Notes: a model not told the origin generated them from the sequence alone. A DNA stretch of 64,000 bases from VXYL01 sp965199875 (GCA_965199875.1 OZ241346.1:2914001-2978000); one strand, 5' to 3'; shown: positions 18,327-27,181, counted from the first letter of the stretch. A program made the numbers and translations.

Positions 18327-19524
18327 CGTCCACCTCCGCTGCCGGTTCGGCTTGCCTCGCCTGATCGTGCTTGGGCTTCCCGATGCGCTGGATCGGCAGG
18401 TAGAAGGAGAACAGCGTCCTGCCCGGCTCGCTTTCGCATTCGACGATGCCCTGGTGCTGGGCGATGATCGTCTGGGTGATGGCGAGGCCGAGGCCGGAGC
18501 CGTCCGGGCGACCGCTGATCATCGGGTAGAAGATCCGCTCGGCGACGTCCGCCGGAACGCCGGGGCCGTTGTCGATGAAGTCGACGTTGGCCACCAGCCG
18601 ATGCCGGGTGGTACCGATGGTGAACTGGCGCAGCACCCGGGTGCGCAGTTCGATGACCGGGGCGGCAGTTTCGCGCAGCGCCTGCGCGGCGTTGACCAAG
18701 ACGTTCAGCGTCGCCTGCACCAGCTTCTCGAAGTCCGCCTGCACCTCCGGCAGGCTGGGGTCGTAGAAGCGCCTGAAGGCGATGCGCGAGGTGTGCTCGG
18801 CGTCGAGCAGCTTCACCACCCGTTCGATGACGTGGTGCAGGTTCACCGGCGCCGGATTCGTCCTGCCGTTCGGCCCGAGGATGCGGTCGACCAGGTTCCG
18901 CAGCCGGTCGGCTTCGGCGATGATCACCGACGTGTACTCGCGCTGTTCGGCGGTCGCCAGCTGCCGGTGCAGCAGTTGCGCGGCGCCGCGAATGCCGCCC
19001 AGCGGATTCTTCACCTCGTGCGCCATGCCCCGGGCCAGTTTGCGCGTCGTCTCCTGCAACGACACGTGGCGCTCGTCGCGGCCGATGCGGATGAAGCGGT
19101 CGAGGCGCTGGAACTCGATCAGCAGTTCCGTCTCGGAAAGCGGCGAAATGGAGTAGTTGACGCGCACCGTGCTGTCCTGGACGTGCAAGGACACTTCGCG
19201 CTTGGTGAACGGCGCACCGCTTTCGAGCACCCGTCGCAGCGCTTGGGAGCTGGCGTGGGCATCGCGCAGCAGTTCGTCCACCGGCATGCCGATGGCGCGC
19301 GAGCTGCTGCGCCCGAACAGGGACTGGCCGGATTGATTCAGGTAGGTGATGCGAAACAGCCCGTCCGCCGCCCCCTGCGCGACCGCAACGGCGATGTTGA
19401 GCTGGTCGAGAATGTCCCGGTACGTGGCCACCGGCGTGGAGTGAAGCAAAAACCGTTCCACGAAGCGCAGCGCGTTGCCGCTGAACCCCGCCATCGGCTT
19501 TGGCAAACGAGATGCAAGCGCCAT
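18319..19524 (-). CDS. ntrB: Nitrogen regulation sensor kinase NtrB
   Basis: A soluble two-component histidine kinase that phosphorylates or dephosphorylates NtrC according to PII signalling. At 401 residues it has a PAS domain (about residues 35-140), the phospho-acceptor His in GMAHEVKNPLGGIRG, the N-box NVLVNAAQAL, and the ATP-binding DNGPGVP and GSGLGLAI motifs. A candidate NtrC-binding palindrome sits directly upstream of its ATG. glnA is not in the 5' flank; a small lipoprotein gene is there instead. Confidence 0.96.
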   Translation of the reverse strand: MALASRLPKPMAGFSGNALRFVERFLLHSTPVATYRDILDQLNIAVAVAQGAADGLFRITYLNQSGQSLFGRSSSRAIGMPVDELLRDAHASSQALRRVLESGAPFTKREVSLHVQDSTVRVNYSISPLSETELLIEFQRLDRFIRIGRDERHVSLQETTRKLARGMAHEVKNPLGGIRGAAQLLHRQLATAEQREYTSVIIAEADRLRNLVDRILGPNGRTNPAPVNLHHVIERVVKLLDAEHTSRIAFRRFYDPSLPEVQADFEKLVQATLNVLVNAAQALRETAAPVIELRTRVLRQFTIGTTRHRLVANVDFIDNGPGVPADVAERIFYPMISGRPDGSGLGLAITQTIIAQHQGIVECESEPGRTLFSFYLPIQRIGKPKHDQARQAEPAAEVDVG

Positions 19525-19525
19525 G

Positions 19526-19542
19526 ATGCACCACTATAGGGC
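19526..19542. promoter_or_regulatory. Candidate NtrC-binding site upstream of ntrB
   Basis: The 17-bp segment TGCACCA-CTA-TAGGGCG matches the NtrC consensus TGCACCA-N3-TGGTGCA at 11 of 14 defined positions, with a perfect left half. It ends two bases from the ntrB start codon and overlaps a possible TATAGT -10 element on the minus strand, which would suit autorepression. No binding evidence exists here. Confidence 0.4.
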
Positions 19543-19694
19543 GCAACTCCAAAGGTGGTCAATTTTGGGGCACTTGCGTTGTAGGTGTGTTTTGTGGATG
19601 GGCGGGCGAGGGGAGGGGCACCCATGCCGCTTAGTTTGCCGCCATTGTCCAGATAGTGCGGCGGGCAAGACGCGGTGTGGCCAGTAAAGTTGGC

Positions 19695-19970
19695 CTAGCA
19701 ACCTGCCAGTCGGTATTCGCGCTCGGTCGGTGTATTGCCAGCGTCGACGATCTCCAACAGTCTCCGCATAGCCTCGGCTTGACGGCGAGAAATGACATCC
19801 GCTTGCTCTGCCGCGCCTCTCTCTTTGGCCTCAGCCAGCTCGTCGGGGATGCAGCGCTCTAGCAACGCGAACTCCGGCTCATCATCCGAATACTCCCACG
19901 CAACCGTGAACGGGGTGACGGAGCACCCCGCCAAAGTTGCGACGACGAGAGCTACTACCGCTCTACGCAT
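19695..19970 (-). CDS. Small predicted lipoprotein, unknown function
   Basis: A 91-residue protein whose N-terminus is a lipoprotein signal peptide (MRRAVVALVVATLAGC, with lipobox LAGC and the acylated Cys at residue 16). The mature part is acidic then helical (ELAEAKERGAAEQADVISRRQAEAMRRLLE), with two further cysteines. ATG at 19970 is chosen because the signal peptide begins there; the open frame extends to 20015. It stands 170 bases upstream of ntrB on the same strand. I do not recognise the family. Confidence 0.6.
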   Translation of the reverse strand: MRRAVVALVVATLAGCSVTPFTVAWEYSDDEPEFALLERCIPDELAEAKERGAAEQADVISRRQAEAMRRLLEIVDAGNTPTEREYRLAGC

Positions 19971-20086
19971 GAACCACCGAGGTCGCCGGAAGTACGGGCT
20001 GTAGGACCCTACCATAGTGGCGCGGGAACGGCGACGGATTATGATCCGCAGCGCGTAGAACGCCGCAAAGGGCGAGTCCTAACGAC

Positions 20087-20830
20087 ATGCCGGCAAGCGA
20101 GCAGCAGCCAAGCCAGGGCGGACCGGTGATCGAGGTTCGCGCCATCCACAAGAACTACCGCATGGGCGCGGAGACCATCCGTGCGCTGAACGGCGTCGAC
20201 TGCACGATCCGCGCCAACGAGTACGTGGCGGTGATGGGGCCGTCCGGGTCCGGCAAGTCGACGCTGATGAACATCATCGGCTGCCTGGACCGTCCGTCCG
20301 ACGGCGAGTACTGGCTGTCCGGCGAGAACGTCTCCAACTTCAACGACCGGCATCTCGCCAGGGTGCGCAATCGACGCATCGGCTTCGTCTTCCAGACCTT
20401 CAATCTGCTGCCCCGGGCCAGTGCTCTGCAAAACGTCGAAGTGCCGCTGATGTACGGTGGCGTTGGACGCCGGGAACGGCGCAGCAGGGCGCGCGAAGCG
20501 CTGCGCCGGGTTGGCCTTGGCGACCGTGTGGCGCATCGCCCCAGCGAGCTGTCCGGCGGTCAGCGGCAGCGCGTCGCGGTCGCCCGGGCCTTGGTGAACG
20601 AACCGGACATCCTGCTCGCCGACGAGCCGACTGGCAACCTTGACAGCCGCACCGGGCAGGACATCATGGAGCTGTTCGGTTCGCTGCACGGCGGCGGCCA
20701 GACCATCATCCTCGTCACCCACGAGCCGGACGTCGCCGCACGCGCCGAACGCCACCTGCATCTGCGCGACGGCGTCGTCACCGAGGACTACGCAAATCCA
20801 AGCACCGCGTCGCCCATCGCGCGACGGTAA
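20087..20830 (+). CDS. ABC transporter ATPase (MacB/LolD type)
   Basis: A 247-residue ABC ATPase of the 3.A.1.122/125 class that works with FtsX-fold permeases. Walker A GPSGSGKST is near residues 48-56, followed by Q-loop FVFQTFNLLPR, signature LSGGQRQRV, Walker B ILLADEPTGNLD and H-loop LVTHEPD. It is the first gene of a three-gene set with a membrane-fusion adaptor and a MacB-like permease. The likely role is energising export of a small molecule, peptide or lipoprotein from the periplasm or inner membrane. The substrate is unknown. Confidence 0.93.
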   Translation: MPASEQQPSQGGPVIEVRAIHKNYRMGAETIRALNGVDCTIRANEYVAVMGPSGSGKSTLMNIIGCLDRPSDGEYWLSGENVSNFNDRHLARVRNRRIGFVFQTFNLLPRASALQNVEVPLMYGGVGRRERRSRAREALRRVGLGDRVAHRPSELSGGQRQRVAVARALVNEPDILLADEPTGNLDSRTGQDIMELFGSLHGGGQTIILVTHEPDVAARAERHLHLRDGVVTEDYANPSTASPIARR

Positions 20831-20848
20831 ACGCAGAGGTCAAGCGCC

Positions 20849-22378
20849 ATGGAATCTCGAAACGCAAGACGCCAGATTCGCCGCCGCCGGTGGCGGTGGC
20901 CAATACCGAGCGTGGCAGCAACGATCGGCCTCTCGATCGTCGCTGGCTGCGATCGGCTCGACGAGTATCTGGCGGAGGCCGACGCCGAGGAGCAGCCCGC
21001 CGCGCTGTACCAGAAGGTGCCGGTGGAACGGCGCAACATCGTCGTCGCGGTGGACGCCGCCGGCATCGTCGAACCGCTGACCACCGTCGAGGTGAAGTCC
21101 AAGGCGTCGGGAGAAATACTGTCGCTGCCGGTGGACACCGGCGATCACGTCGAAGCCGGCACCCTGCTGGCAAGCATCGACCGGCGCGTGCTGAACAACT
21201 CCCTGCAGCTGGCGAAGGCGAACCTGGACGTCGCCCGGGCGCAGCTGGCCAACGCCGAATCCTCGCTGGAGCGGGTGACCCGGCTCTACCAGCAGGAGTC
21301 CCTGTCGAAGTCGGACTGGGAACGCTCGAACCTGGAACATGCGACGGCGAGATCCGAAGCCGTGCGCGGCGAAATCCAGGTCGAAAACGCCGAGATCCAG
21401 CTGGAGGATGCGCAGGTGCTGTCGCCGATCACCGGCACGGTCATCGAACGCCTGGTGGAACAGGGACAGGTGATCTCCTCGCCGATGGGCGACGTCGGCG
21501 GCGGCACGATGCTCATGAAGATGGCCGATCTATCGCATGTGCAGGTGCGAATGCTCGTGGACGAGATCGACATCGGCAAAGTGCGTCCGGGCGAGAACGC
21601 CAGCGTCAGCGTCGCCGCCTACCCCAGTCGTCCGTTCCAAGGCGCGGTGGTGAAGGTGGAGCCCCAGGCCGTGGCGCAGCAGAACGTGACCATGTTCCCG
21701 GTGCTCATCGACATCGACAACCGCGAAGGGCTGCTGAAACCGGGCATGAACGCCGAAGTCGAGGTGCTGATCGCCCGACGCATGGACGTGCCCACGGTTC
21801 CGAACGCCGCCCTGCGCACCTGGGACGACGTCTTTGCCGCCGGCGACGTGCTCGGCCTTGGCCGCGCCGAGGTGCAGCGCATGTTGGAAGCGGCGCCGCG
21901 TCCGCCGGCCCGCGAGGGCGACTCGCCGCCGGCCGTCGAGCGCCCGGCGGGGCTCGATCGCGAACGTCTGCGCGCCATCTTCATGAAGATGCGCAACGGC
22001 GAGACGCTGAGCGACGAGGAACGGCAGCTCGCCCAGGAGGCGCGGCGTCGCCGGGAGGCAGGCGGGCGCGGCGGCCCCGGCGGCCGCTCGGCAGCCAGGC
22101 GCGGCGCTCGCAGCGCTTCGGTGGACAGCCAGTTCGGCGGCGACTTTCTGATCTTCGCCATGCGCGACGGCAGCCCCGAGGCGTTGCGCGTGCGCACCGG
22201 CATTACCGATCTCGACTACGCCGAGGTGGTCTTCGGTCTCGACGACGGCGACGAAGTGCTGCTCTTGCCAAGCGCCTCCCTGGTGCGCTCCCAGGAGAGT
22301 TTCCAGCGCCGCATCAGCAGCAGAATGGGCATCCCCGGGCTGCGCAGCAACTCCGCTGGCAGGGCCGCCGGACGCTAG
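20849..22378 (+). CDS. MacA/HlyD-type periplasmic adaptor subunit
   Basis: A 509-residue membrane-fusion protein. A basic N-terminus and one hydrophobic segment ending at IVAGC suggest an anchored or lipidated protein. Barrel-sandwich lipoyl halves (GEILSLPVDTGDHVEAG and SPITGTVIERLVEQGQVI) flank a coiled-coil hairpin (about residues 100-190). A beta-barrel domain follows. Unusual is a roughly 90-residue Pro/Arg/Gly-rich insertion (about residues 345-430, including GGRGGPGGRSAARRG) inside the membrane-proximal domain. It lies between its ATPase and permease partners; no TolC-like outer-membrane gene is adjacent. Confidence 0.92.
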   Translation: MESRNARRQIRRRRWRWPIPSVAATIGLSIVAGCDRLDEYLAEADAEEQPAALYQKVPVERRNIVVAVDAAGIVEPLTTVEVKSKASGEILSLPVDTGDHVEAGTLLASIDRRVLNNSLQLAKANLDVARAQLANAESSLERVTRLYQQESLSKSDWERSNLEHATARSEAVRGEIQVENAEIQLEDAQVLSPITGTVIERLVEQGQVISSPMGDVGGGTMLMKMADLSHVQVRMLVDEIDIGKVRPGENASVSVAAYPSRPFQGAVVKVEPQAVAQQNVTMFPVLIDIDNREGLLKPGMNAEVEVLIARRMDVPTVPNAALRTWDDVFAAGDVLGLGRAEVQRMLEAAPRPPAREGDSPPAVERPAGLDRERLRAIFMKMRNGETLSDEERQLAQEARRRREAGGRGGPGGRSAARRGARSASVDSQFGGDFLIFAMRDGSPEALRVRTGITDLDYAEVVFGLDDGDEVLLLPSASLVRSQESFQRRISSRMGIPGLRSNSAGRAAGR

Positions 22379-22382
22379 CGCC

Positions 22383-23594
22383 GTGTCCTTGGTCGAGACC
22401 ATTCGAGTCGCGCTCGAGTCCATCGTCGCCAATCTGCTGCGTTCGAGCCTGACGATGCTCGGCATCGTCATCGGCATCGCCGCGGTCATCACGATGGTGG
22501 CCTTGGGCAGCGGCGCCCAGCGCGCCGTGGACGAACAGATCGAGAGCCTCGGCGCGCGGGTGCTGTCGGTGATGCCGGGGCAGTCGTTCTTCCGCGGCGT
22601 GGCGACGGAGAGCCGCGCTTCGCTGACCGTGGACGACTACGAGGCGCTGCGCCGGGACGCGCCGCTGCTCGCCGAGGTGGTGCCGGAACTCGGCTATGGA
22701 CGGCAGATCAAGTTCGGCAACAAGAACCTGCGCCATACCATCAACGGCACCACGGAAAACTATCCGCGAGTGCATCGCCTGCAGCTGGCGCACGGGCGGA
22801 TGTTCACCGCCGGGGACATCGCCGCCAAGCGCCGAGTGGCGGTGCTCGGCGCGGAAATACCCGCCAATCTCGAGTTGGAGGCGGAGCAGCTGATCGGCCG
22901 GACGCTGTTCATCAGCCGCATACCGTTCGAGGTCGTCGGCGTGTTCGACGAAGTGGGCGCTCGCTTCGGCCCGAACCCCGACGACGACGTGTTCATACCC
23001 ATTTCCACCGCCGAACTGCGCGTCTTCGGCAGCGACCGGCTGCGCGGCCTGTCGGCGCAAGTGGCCGAGGGGGTGTCGTTGGAGATGGGCATGGTGGACA
23101 TCGAGCGGGTGCTGCGCCGCGAGCACAAGATCCGCGCTGGCGAAGACAACGACTTCATGATCATGAACCGCCGCCAGTTCATCGACATGGCGGCGGCATC
23201 GACGGAGATCTTCGCCGTGCTGCTTGCTGGCATCGCCGGCGTCAGCCTGCTGGTGGGCGGCATCGGCATCATGAACATCATGCTGGTGTCGGTGACCGAA
23301 CGCACCCGGGAAATCGGCGTGCGCAAGGCGCTCGGCGCCACGCGCTTCAACATCCTGCTGCAGTTCGTCATCGAAGCGCTGACCATCGGAGCGCTTGGCG
23401 GCCTGCTGGGCATCGCGCTGGGCGCCGGCGGCGCCTGGATGTTCACCACGGTCGCCGGATTCAACGTCTTCATCTCGGTCGATGCGGTGCTGCTGGCGGT
23501 GCTGTTCAGCGTCGGCGTCGGGCTGTTCTTCGGCATCTGGCCAGCGCGCCGGGCGGCGCAGCTGGATCCCATCGAGGCGCTTCGCCACGACTGA
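22383..23594 (+). CDS. MacB-like ABC transporter permease
   Basis: A 403-residue permease of the FtsX/MacB fold. It has one N-terminal helix (LTMLGIVIGIAAVITMVAL), a large periplasmic MacB-PCD domain (about residues 45-270) and three C-terminal helices, with the conserved MNIMLVSVTERTREIGVRKALGA stirrup region near residue 300. The C-terminus ARRAAQLDPIEALRHD is canonical. The GTG start is five bases after the adaptor stop. Unlike E. coli MacB, the ATPase is a separate polypeptide. Confidence 0.94.
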   Translation: MSLVETIRVALESIVANLLRSSLTMLGIVIGIAAVITMVALGSGAQRAVDEQIESLGARVLSVMPGQSFFRGVATESRASLTVDDYEALRRDAPLLAEVVPELGYGRQIKFGNKNLRHTINGTTENYPRVHRLQLAHGRMFTAGDIAAKRRVAVLGAEIPANLELEAEQLIGRTLFISRIPFEVVGVFDEVGARFGPNPDDDVFIPISTAELRVFGSDRLRGLSAQVAEGVSLEMGMVDIERVLRREHKIRAGEDNDFMIMNRRQFIDMAAASTEIFAVLLAGIAGVSLLVGGIGIMNIMLVSVTERTREIGVRKALGATRFNILLQFVIEALTIGALGGLLGIALGAGGAWMFTTVAGFNVFISVDAVLLAVLFSVGVGLFFGIWPARRAAQLDPIEALRHD

Positions 23595-23643
23595 CGGCGC
23601 CGGCCCCCAGACCCTCGCGCACTGCCTCGGACGGTTCGCCGTT

Positions 23644-24810
23644 TCAGTAGGAACGCGGCAGGCCCAGGACGTGCTCGGTGACGTAGTTCAGCACCATTTC
23701 CTGGGAAATGGGCGCGATGCGCTGCAGGCGGGCTTCGCGCCAGTAGCGTTCGACGTGGAACTCCTTGGCGTAGCCGAAGCCGCCGTGGGTCTGCACGGCC
23801 TGGTCGGCGGCCTGGAAGCAGGCGTCCGCGGCCAGCCACTTGGCCATGTTGGCTTCGGCGCCGCAGGGTCGGTCGTTGTCGATCAGCCAGGACGCCTTGC
23901 GGATCATCAACTCCGCCGCGTCCAGGCGCATCTGCGCTTCGCCGAGTGGAAACGAGACGCCCTGGTTCATGCCGATGGGCCGGTCGAACACCACGCGCTC
24001 GTTGGCGTAGCGCACCGCCCGGCGCATCGCCGCGCGGCCGATGCCCAGGGCTTCGGAAGCGACGAGGATGCGTTCGGCGTTCAAGCCGTCGAGCAGATAG
24101 CGAAAGCCCCTGCCTTCTTCGCCTACCCGGTCGGTGACGTGGACCGGCAAGTCGTCGTAGACCACTTCGCAGGTGGCGACGGCGTTGCGCCCGACCTTGT
24201 CGATGGGCGAAATGGCGACTTCCGGGCGCTGGATTTCCGCCAGCAGCAAGGTCATGCCGGCGGTGCGCTTCGCCACGCTGTCCCGGGGCTCGGTGCGCAC
24301 CAGCAGCAGCACGCGCTCGGAGTCCAGCGCCTTGGTCGTCCACACCTTGCGCCCGCGCACGACGTAGTAGTCGCCTTCGCGCCGCGCCGTGGTCTTGATG
24401 GAGGTGGTGTCGGTGCCGGCGTCCGGCTCGGTGACGCCGAAGCAGACGTGCAGGTCGCCGCTCGCCACCCGCGGCAGGTACTTCTGCTTCATCTCTTCGC
24501 TGCCGTGCCGCACCACGGGATGCATGCCGAAGATCGACAGGTGGATGCCGCTCGCACCGTTCATGGCGGCGCCGGAGGCGGCCACTTCTTCGAGGACGAT
24601 GGACGCCTCGGTAATGCCGCGGCCGCTGCCGCCGTAGGCTTCGGGAATGGCGATGCCGATCCAGCCGTCGGCGGCCAGCGCGTTGTAGAAGTCCCAGGGG
24701 AACCGGTGCTCGCTGTCGCACTTGGCCCAGTACTCGTCGGGGAAGTCGGCGCATATCCTGCCGATGGCGTCGCGGATGAGCTGGTGTTCGTCGGTGGAGT
24801 CGAATTGCAT
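23644..24810 (-). CDS. Acyl-CoA dehydrogenase
   Basis: A 388-residue FAD enzyme oxidising acyl-CoA thioesters to enoyl-CoA. The flavin motif FGVTEPDAGTDTTSIKTTA (about residues 124-142) and the C-terminal QTHGGFGYAKEFHVERYWREAR are clear. After RLQRI the usual EGT catalytic Glu motif is replaced by APISQEM, a variant seen in a subgroup of the family whose base must lie elsewhere. It is convergent with the ABC permease and cotranscribed-looking with the MFS transporter upstream (21-base gap). Confidence 0.94.
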   Translation of the reverse strand: MQFDSTDEHQLIRDAIGRICADFPDEYWAKCDSEHRFPWDFYNALAADGWIGIAIPEAYGGSGRGITEASIVLEEVAASGAAMNGASGIHLSIFGMHPVVRHGSEEMKQKYLPRVASGDLHVCFGVTEPDAGTDTTSIKTTARREGDYYVVRGRKVWTTKALDSERVLLLVRTEPRDSVAKRTAGMTLLLAEIQRPEVAISPIDKVGRNAVATCEVVYDDLPVHVTDRVGEEGRGFRYLLDGLNAERILVASEALGIGRAAMRRAVRYANERVVFDRPIGMNQGVSFPLGEAQMRLDAAELMIRKASWLIDNDRPCGAEANMAKWLAADACFQAADQAVQTHGGFGYAKEFHVERYWREARLQRIAPISQEMVLNYVTEHVLGLPRSY

Positions 24811-24831
24811 GGTCCTTAAAGTAGCACGGCT

Positions 24832-26037
24832 TCAGCGGAATCGCGGCGCCGAGGCGTAGCGGTCGCGCACGCGCAGCCAGCGGTCGATGCGCCTCACCGA
24901 TGGCGACAGCACGAGCAGGCACGCCACGGAGAGCGCGAACACGCCGCCGCTGACCATCAGCGCAATCGCCACGTTGCTCGCTTCCGCGAGCAGGCTGATG
25001 GGAACGACGCCCAAGGGCATCAAGCCGTGGGACATCATGTCGATGCTGAGCACGCGCCCGCGCATTCGCGGTTCCACCACCGTGGACACCAGCCCTCGGT
25101 TCAACGACATGTTCACTGAGGTCAGCCAGCCGTAGGCGGCGACGGAAACGGTTGCCGCGACCAGTCCGGTCGAGGCGCCGAAGGCGACGGTGGCCGCGGC
25201 CCAGGCAAAGCAGGTGCCGATCACCCAGGCGCCTTTGCGCCGGAAGTTTCCCGCCGCGGCCAGCATCAGCGAACCGACGATGGCGCCGATGCCCATGGCG
25301 GACATGAGGAATCCCAAGTCGTCGGGGCCGCCGCCGAGGATGTCTTCGTTGAACGCCGGAATCAGCGTATTCAGCGTCCAGCCGAACAGAAACGGCACGA
25401 CGGACAAGAGGATCAACGCCAGCACCGGCGGATTGGCCAGCACGTAGCGCAAGCCTTCCGCGATGTCGTCGAGGGGGCGGCTGGCGCCGGCGCGCGCGTG
25501 CGGCGCGCCGGCTTTCGCCACCAGCAGCGTCGCCAACGCGGCCACCAGGTACAGGCCGGCGATGACCAGATAGACCACGCCGACGCCGAAGTGGCTGCCG
25601 GTGTCGCCGTCGGCCAGCAGCGCGATCAGCACCCCGGCGAACATCGGCGCGACGATGCGCGCCAGATTCATGCCGGTGGTGTTCAGCGCCATGGCGGTGA
25701 TGTACTGGCGTTCCGCCACGAGGTCCGCCAAATAGGCGTTGCGCGCCGGAATGGACAGCGCCAGCACCGCGCCGTTGAAGGCGCCGAACCAGATGAAGTC
25801 CCAGAACTCGACGCGCTCGGCGAGGATGATGGCGGCCATGGCCAACGTCGCCACGCCGTTCAGCAGCTGCGCGGCGAACAGGACGGTCTTCTTCGGCCAG
25901 CGGTCGGCGACCACGCCGCCCCACAGCGACAGCAGTATCTGCGGCACCGTGAAGGACAGCATCACCCAGGCGAGATCCAACGCCGAGGCGGTGAGCGTGT
26001 AGACGAGCCAGCCCCGCGCCAGCATCTGCATGTTCAT
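24832..26037 (-). CDS. MFS transporter (enterobactin-exporter-like / DHA3 type)
   Basis: A major facilitator transporter with about 11-12 membrane helices in 401 residues from the first ATG, related to the EntS/DHA3 branch. The first loop motif GGVVADRWPKKTVL is present. The in-frame sequence upstream of the ATG encodes a typical MFS N-terminus (LGDFRRIWLGNLAASFA) with no ATG, GTG or TTG before the next stop. The true start may therefore be a CTG at 26121 preceded by GAGG six bases away, or the 5' end is damaged. The substrate is unknown. Confidence 0.88.
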   Translation of the reverse strand: MNMQMLARGWLVYTLTASALDLAWVMLSFTVPQILLSLWGGVVADRWPKKTVLFAAQLLNGVATLAMAAIILAERVEFWDFIWFGAFNGAVLALSIPARNAYLADLVAERQYITAMALNTTGMNLARIVAPMFAGVLIALLADGDTGSHFGVGVVYLVIAGLYLVAALATLLVAKAGAPHARAGASRPLDDIAEGLRYVLANPPVLALILLSVVPFLFGWTLNTLIPAFNEDILGGGPDDLGFLMSAMGIGAIVGSLMLAAAGNFRRKGAWVIGTCFAWAAATVAFGASTGLVAATVSVAAYGWLTSVNMSLNRGLVSTVVEPRMRGRVLSIDMMSHGLMPLGVVPISLLAEASNVAIALMVSGGVFALSVACLLVLSPSVRRIDRWLRVRDRYASAPRFR

Positions 26038-26305
26038 GGCGAACGAAGCGGCGAGATTGCCGAGCCAGATGCGGCGGAAATCGCCTAGCGAGAGGGCGGC
26101 TGTGATGTCGCGAACGGCCAGAAGACGCCTCGCGCAAAACGCGGCACTGTAGCACGCGGACGGAGCGGCCCGTGTGGCTTGGGAACTTGGAACTTTGGAA
26201 CTGCACCCGATAGACGGCCGCGGTGTCGGCTAGACTCCCGCCACGGCCCTGCGCAGACCGAAAACTTGCCCCAAGGTCGATGTGAGCGCCGCTTGAGGAG
26301 GCTCC

Positions 26306-26923
26306 GTGTCGGATTTCGCACCGCTGCCTTGCACGTTCCTGGTCAGCGCCGATCGTCTCGATCGCTGCCCGACGGACGATGTGCCCGAGGTGGCCTTCGC
26401 AGGGCGCTCGAATGCCGGCAAGTCCAGCGCCTTGAACCGCCTCGCCGGGCGCAAGCAGCTCGCTCGGGTAAGCAAGACCCCCGGGCGCACCCAGCTCGTC
26501 AACCTGTTTGCCGTGGCCGGTGGCGGGCGTCTGGCGGATCTTCCCGGCTACGGCTACGCGCGAGCTTCGAAGGCTCGCCGCGCCGCCTGGGGGAGAACGG
26601 TGGACGCCTATCTGAACCAGCGCGCCAATCTGGTCGGCATGGTGCTGGTCATGGACGCGCGACTGCCGCCGCAACCCTTCGACCAGGACATGATCGCCTG
26701 GTGCGGCGCCAGAGGCCTGCCTTTGCTGGCGCTCCTGAACAAGGCGGACAAGCTCAAGAGCGGCGCCCGAACCAGGGCGCTGCGTCTGCTTGTGAAGCAA
26801 GTGCCGGAATCGGCACGGGCGTTGGTGTTTTCCGCGAAGACAGGCTTGGGCGCGGCCGAGGCGGCTTCCTTCCTGCGCGAACGGCTTGCCGCGGGCACCG
26901 TATACCGTGCAAATCCATCGTGA
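26306..26923 (+). CDS. engB: Ribosome biogenesis GTPase EngB (YihA/YsxC)
   Basis: A GTPase needed for late 50S subunit assembly, 205 residues. G1 GRSNAGKSS (residues 32-40), G3 DLPGYGYA and G4 NKADKL are all present, and the C-terminal FSAKTG is the G5 motif. The GTG start has GAGGAG five bases upstream. It neighbours polA, as in Pseudomonas and relatives, but the two are separated here by a decayed gene, a dispersed repeat and a small mobile element. Confidence 0.96.
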   Translation: MSDFAPLPCTFLVSADRLDRCPTDDVPEVAFAGRSNAGKSSALNRLAGRKQLARVSKTPGRTQLVNLFAVAGGGRLADLPGYGYARASKARRAAWGRTVDAYLNQRANLVGMVLVMDARLPPQPFDQDMIAWCGARGLPLLALLNKADKLKSGARTRALRLLVKQVPESARALVFSAKTGLGAAEAASFLRERLAAGTVYRANPS

Positions 26924-26927
26924 CGCG

Positions 26928-27073
26928 ATGGATCCGCTGGATGACTCCTCGTTTGCACGGCACGAGGTGGAACGACTGTTGGCCGCGAACCCTGCCGTGG
27001 TGCTGCTTGGCCCTCGCAAGTGGTCGAGGCGGTGTCGCTGCCGAAGATGCTGGCGCTGGCCGCGACGGCTTGA
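26928..27073 (+). pseudogene. Remnant of an AAA/DUF4143 ATPase gene
   Basis: Four bases after engB an ATG opens MDPLDDSSFARHEVERLLAA, then NPAVVLLGPR. This is the N-terminus and the start of the P-loop typical of DUF4143 AAA ATPases, where QxGKTT should follow. The P-loop is cut. After GPR the +1 frame continues QVVEAVSLPKMLALAATA and stops at 27073, resembling the helical region much later in that family. The simplest reading is an internal deletion leaving two ends joined out of frame. Confidence 0.5.
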
Positions 27074-27110
27074 CGGCGCGAGTGCAACTCGTTGGCGCGC
27101 GTCGCACTGA

Positions 27111-27181
27111 ATCGGTGTCCAGGTCAGCGACGGAAACCCGCCCCACTGGAACGCATGTTGTTCTGGAGCGGCACACTCTAG
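27111..27181 (+). repeat. Dispersed repeat, copy 1
   Basis: About 71 bases beginning CGGTGT and containing GAAACCCGCCCCACTG, AACGCA, GTTGTTCTG and GAGCGG, ending in CTAG. A second copy at 35549-35619 in the same orientation matches at most positions (roughly 85% by eye). The terminal CTAG here is the insertion site of the adjacent miniature element. Confidence 0.65.
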
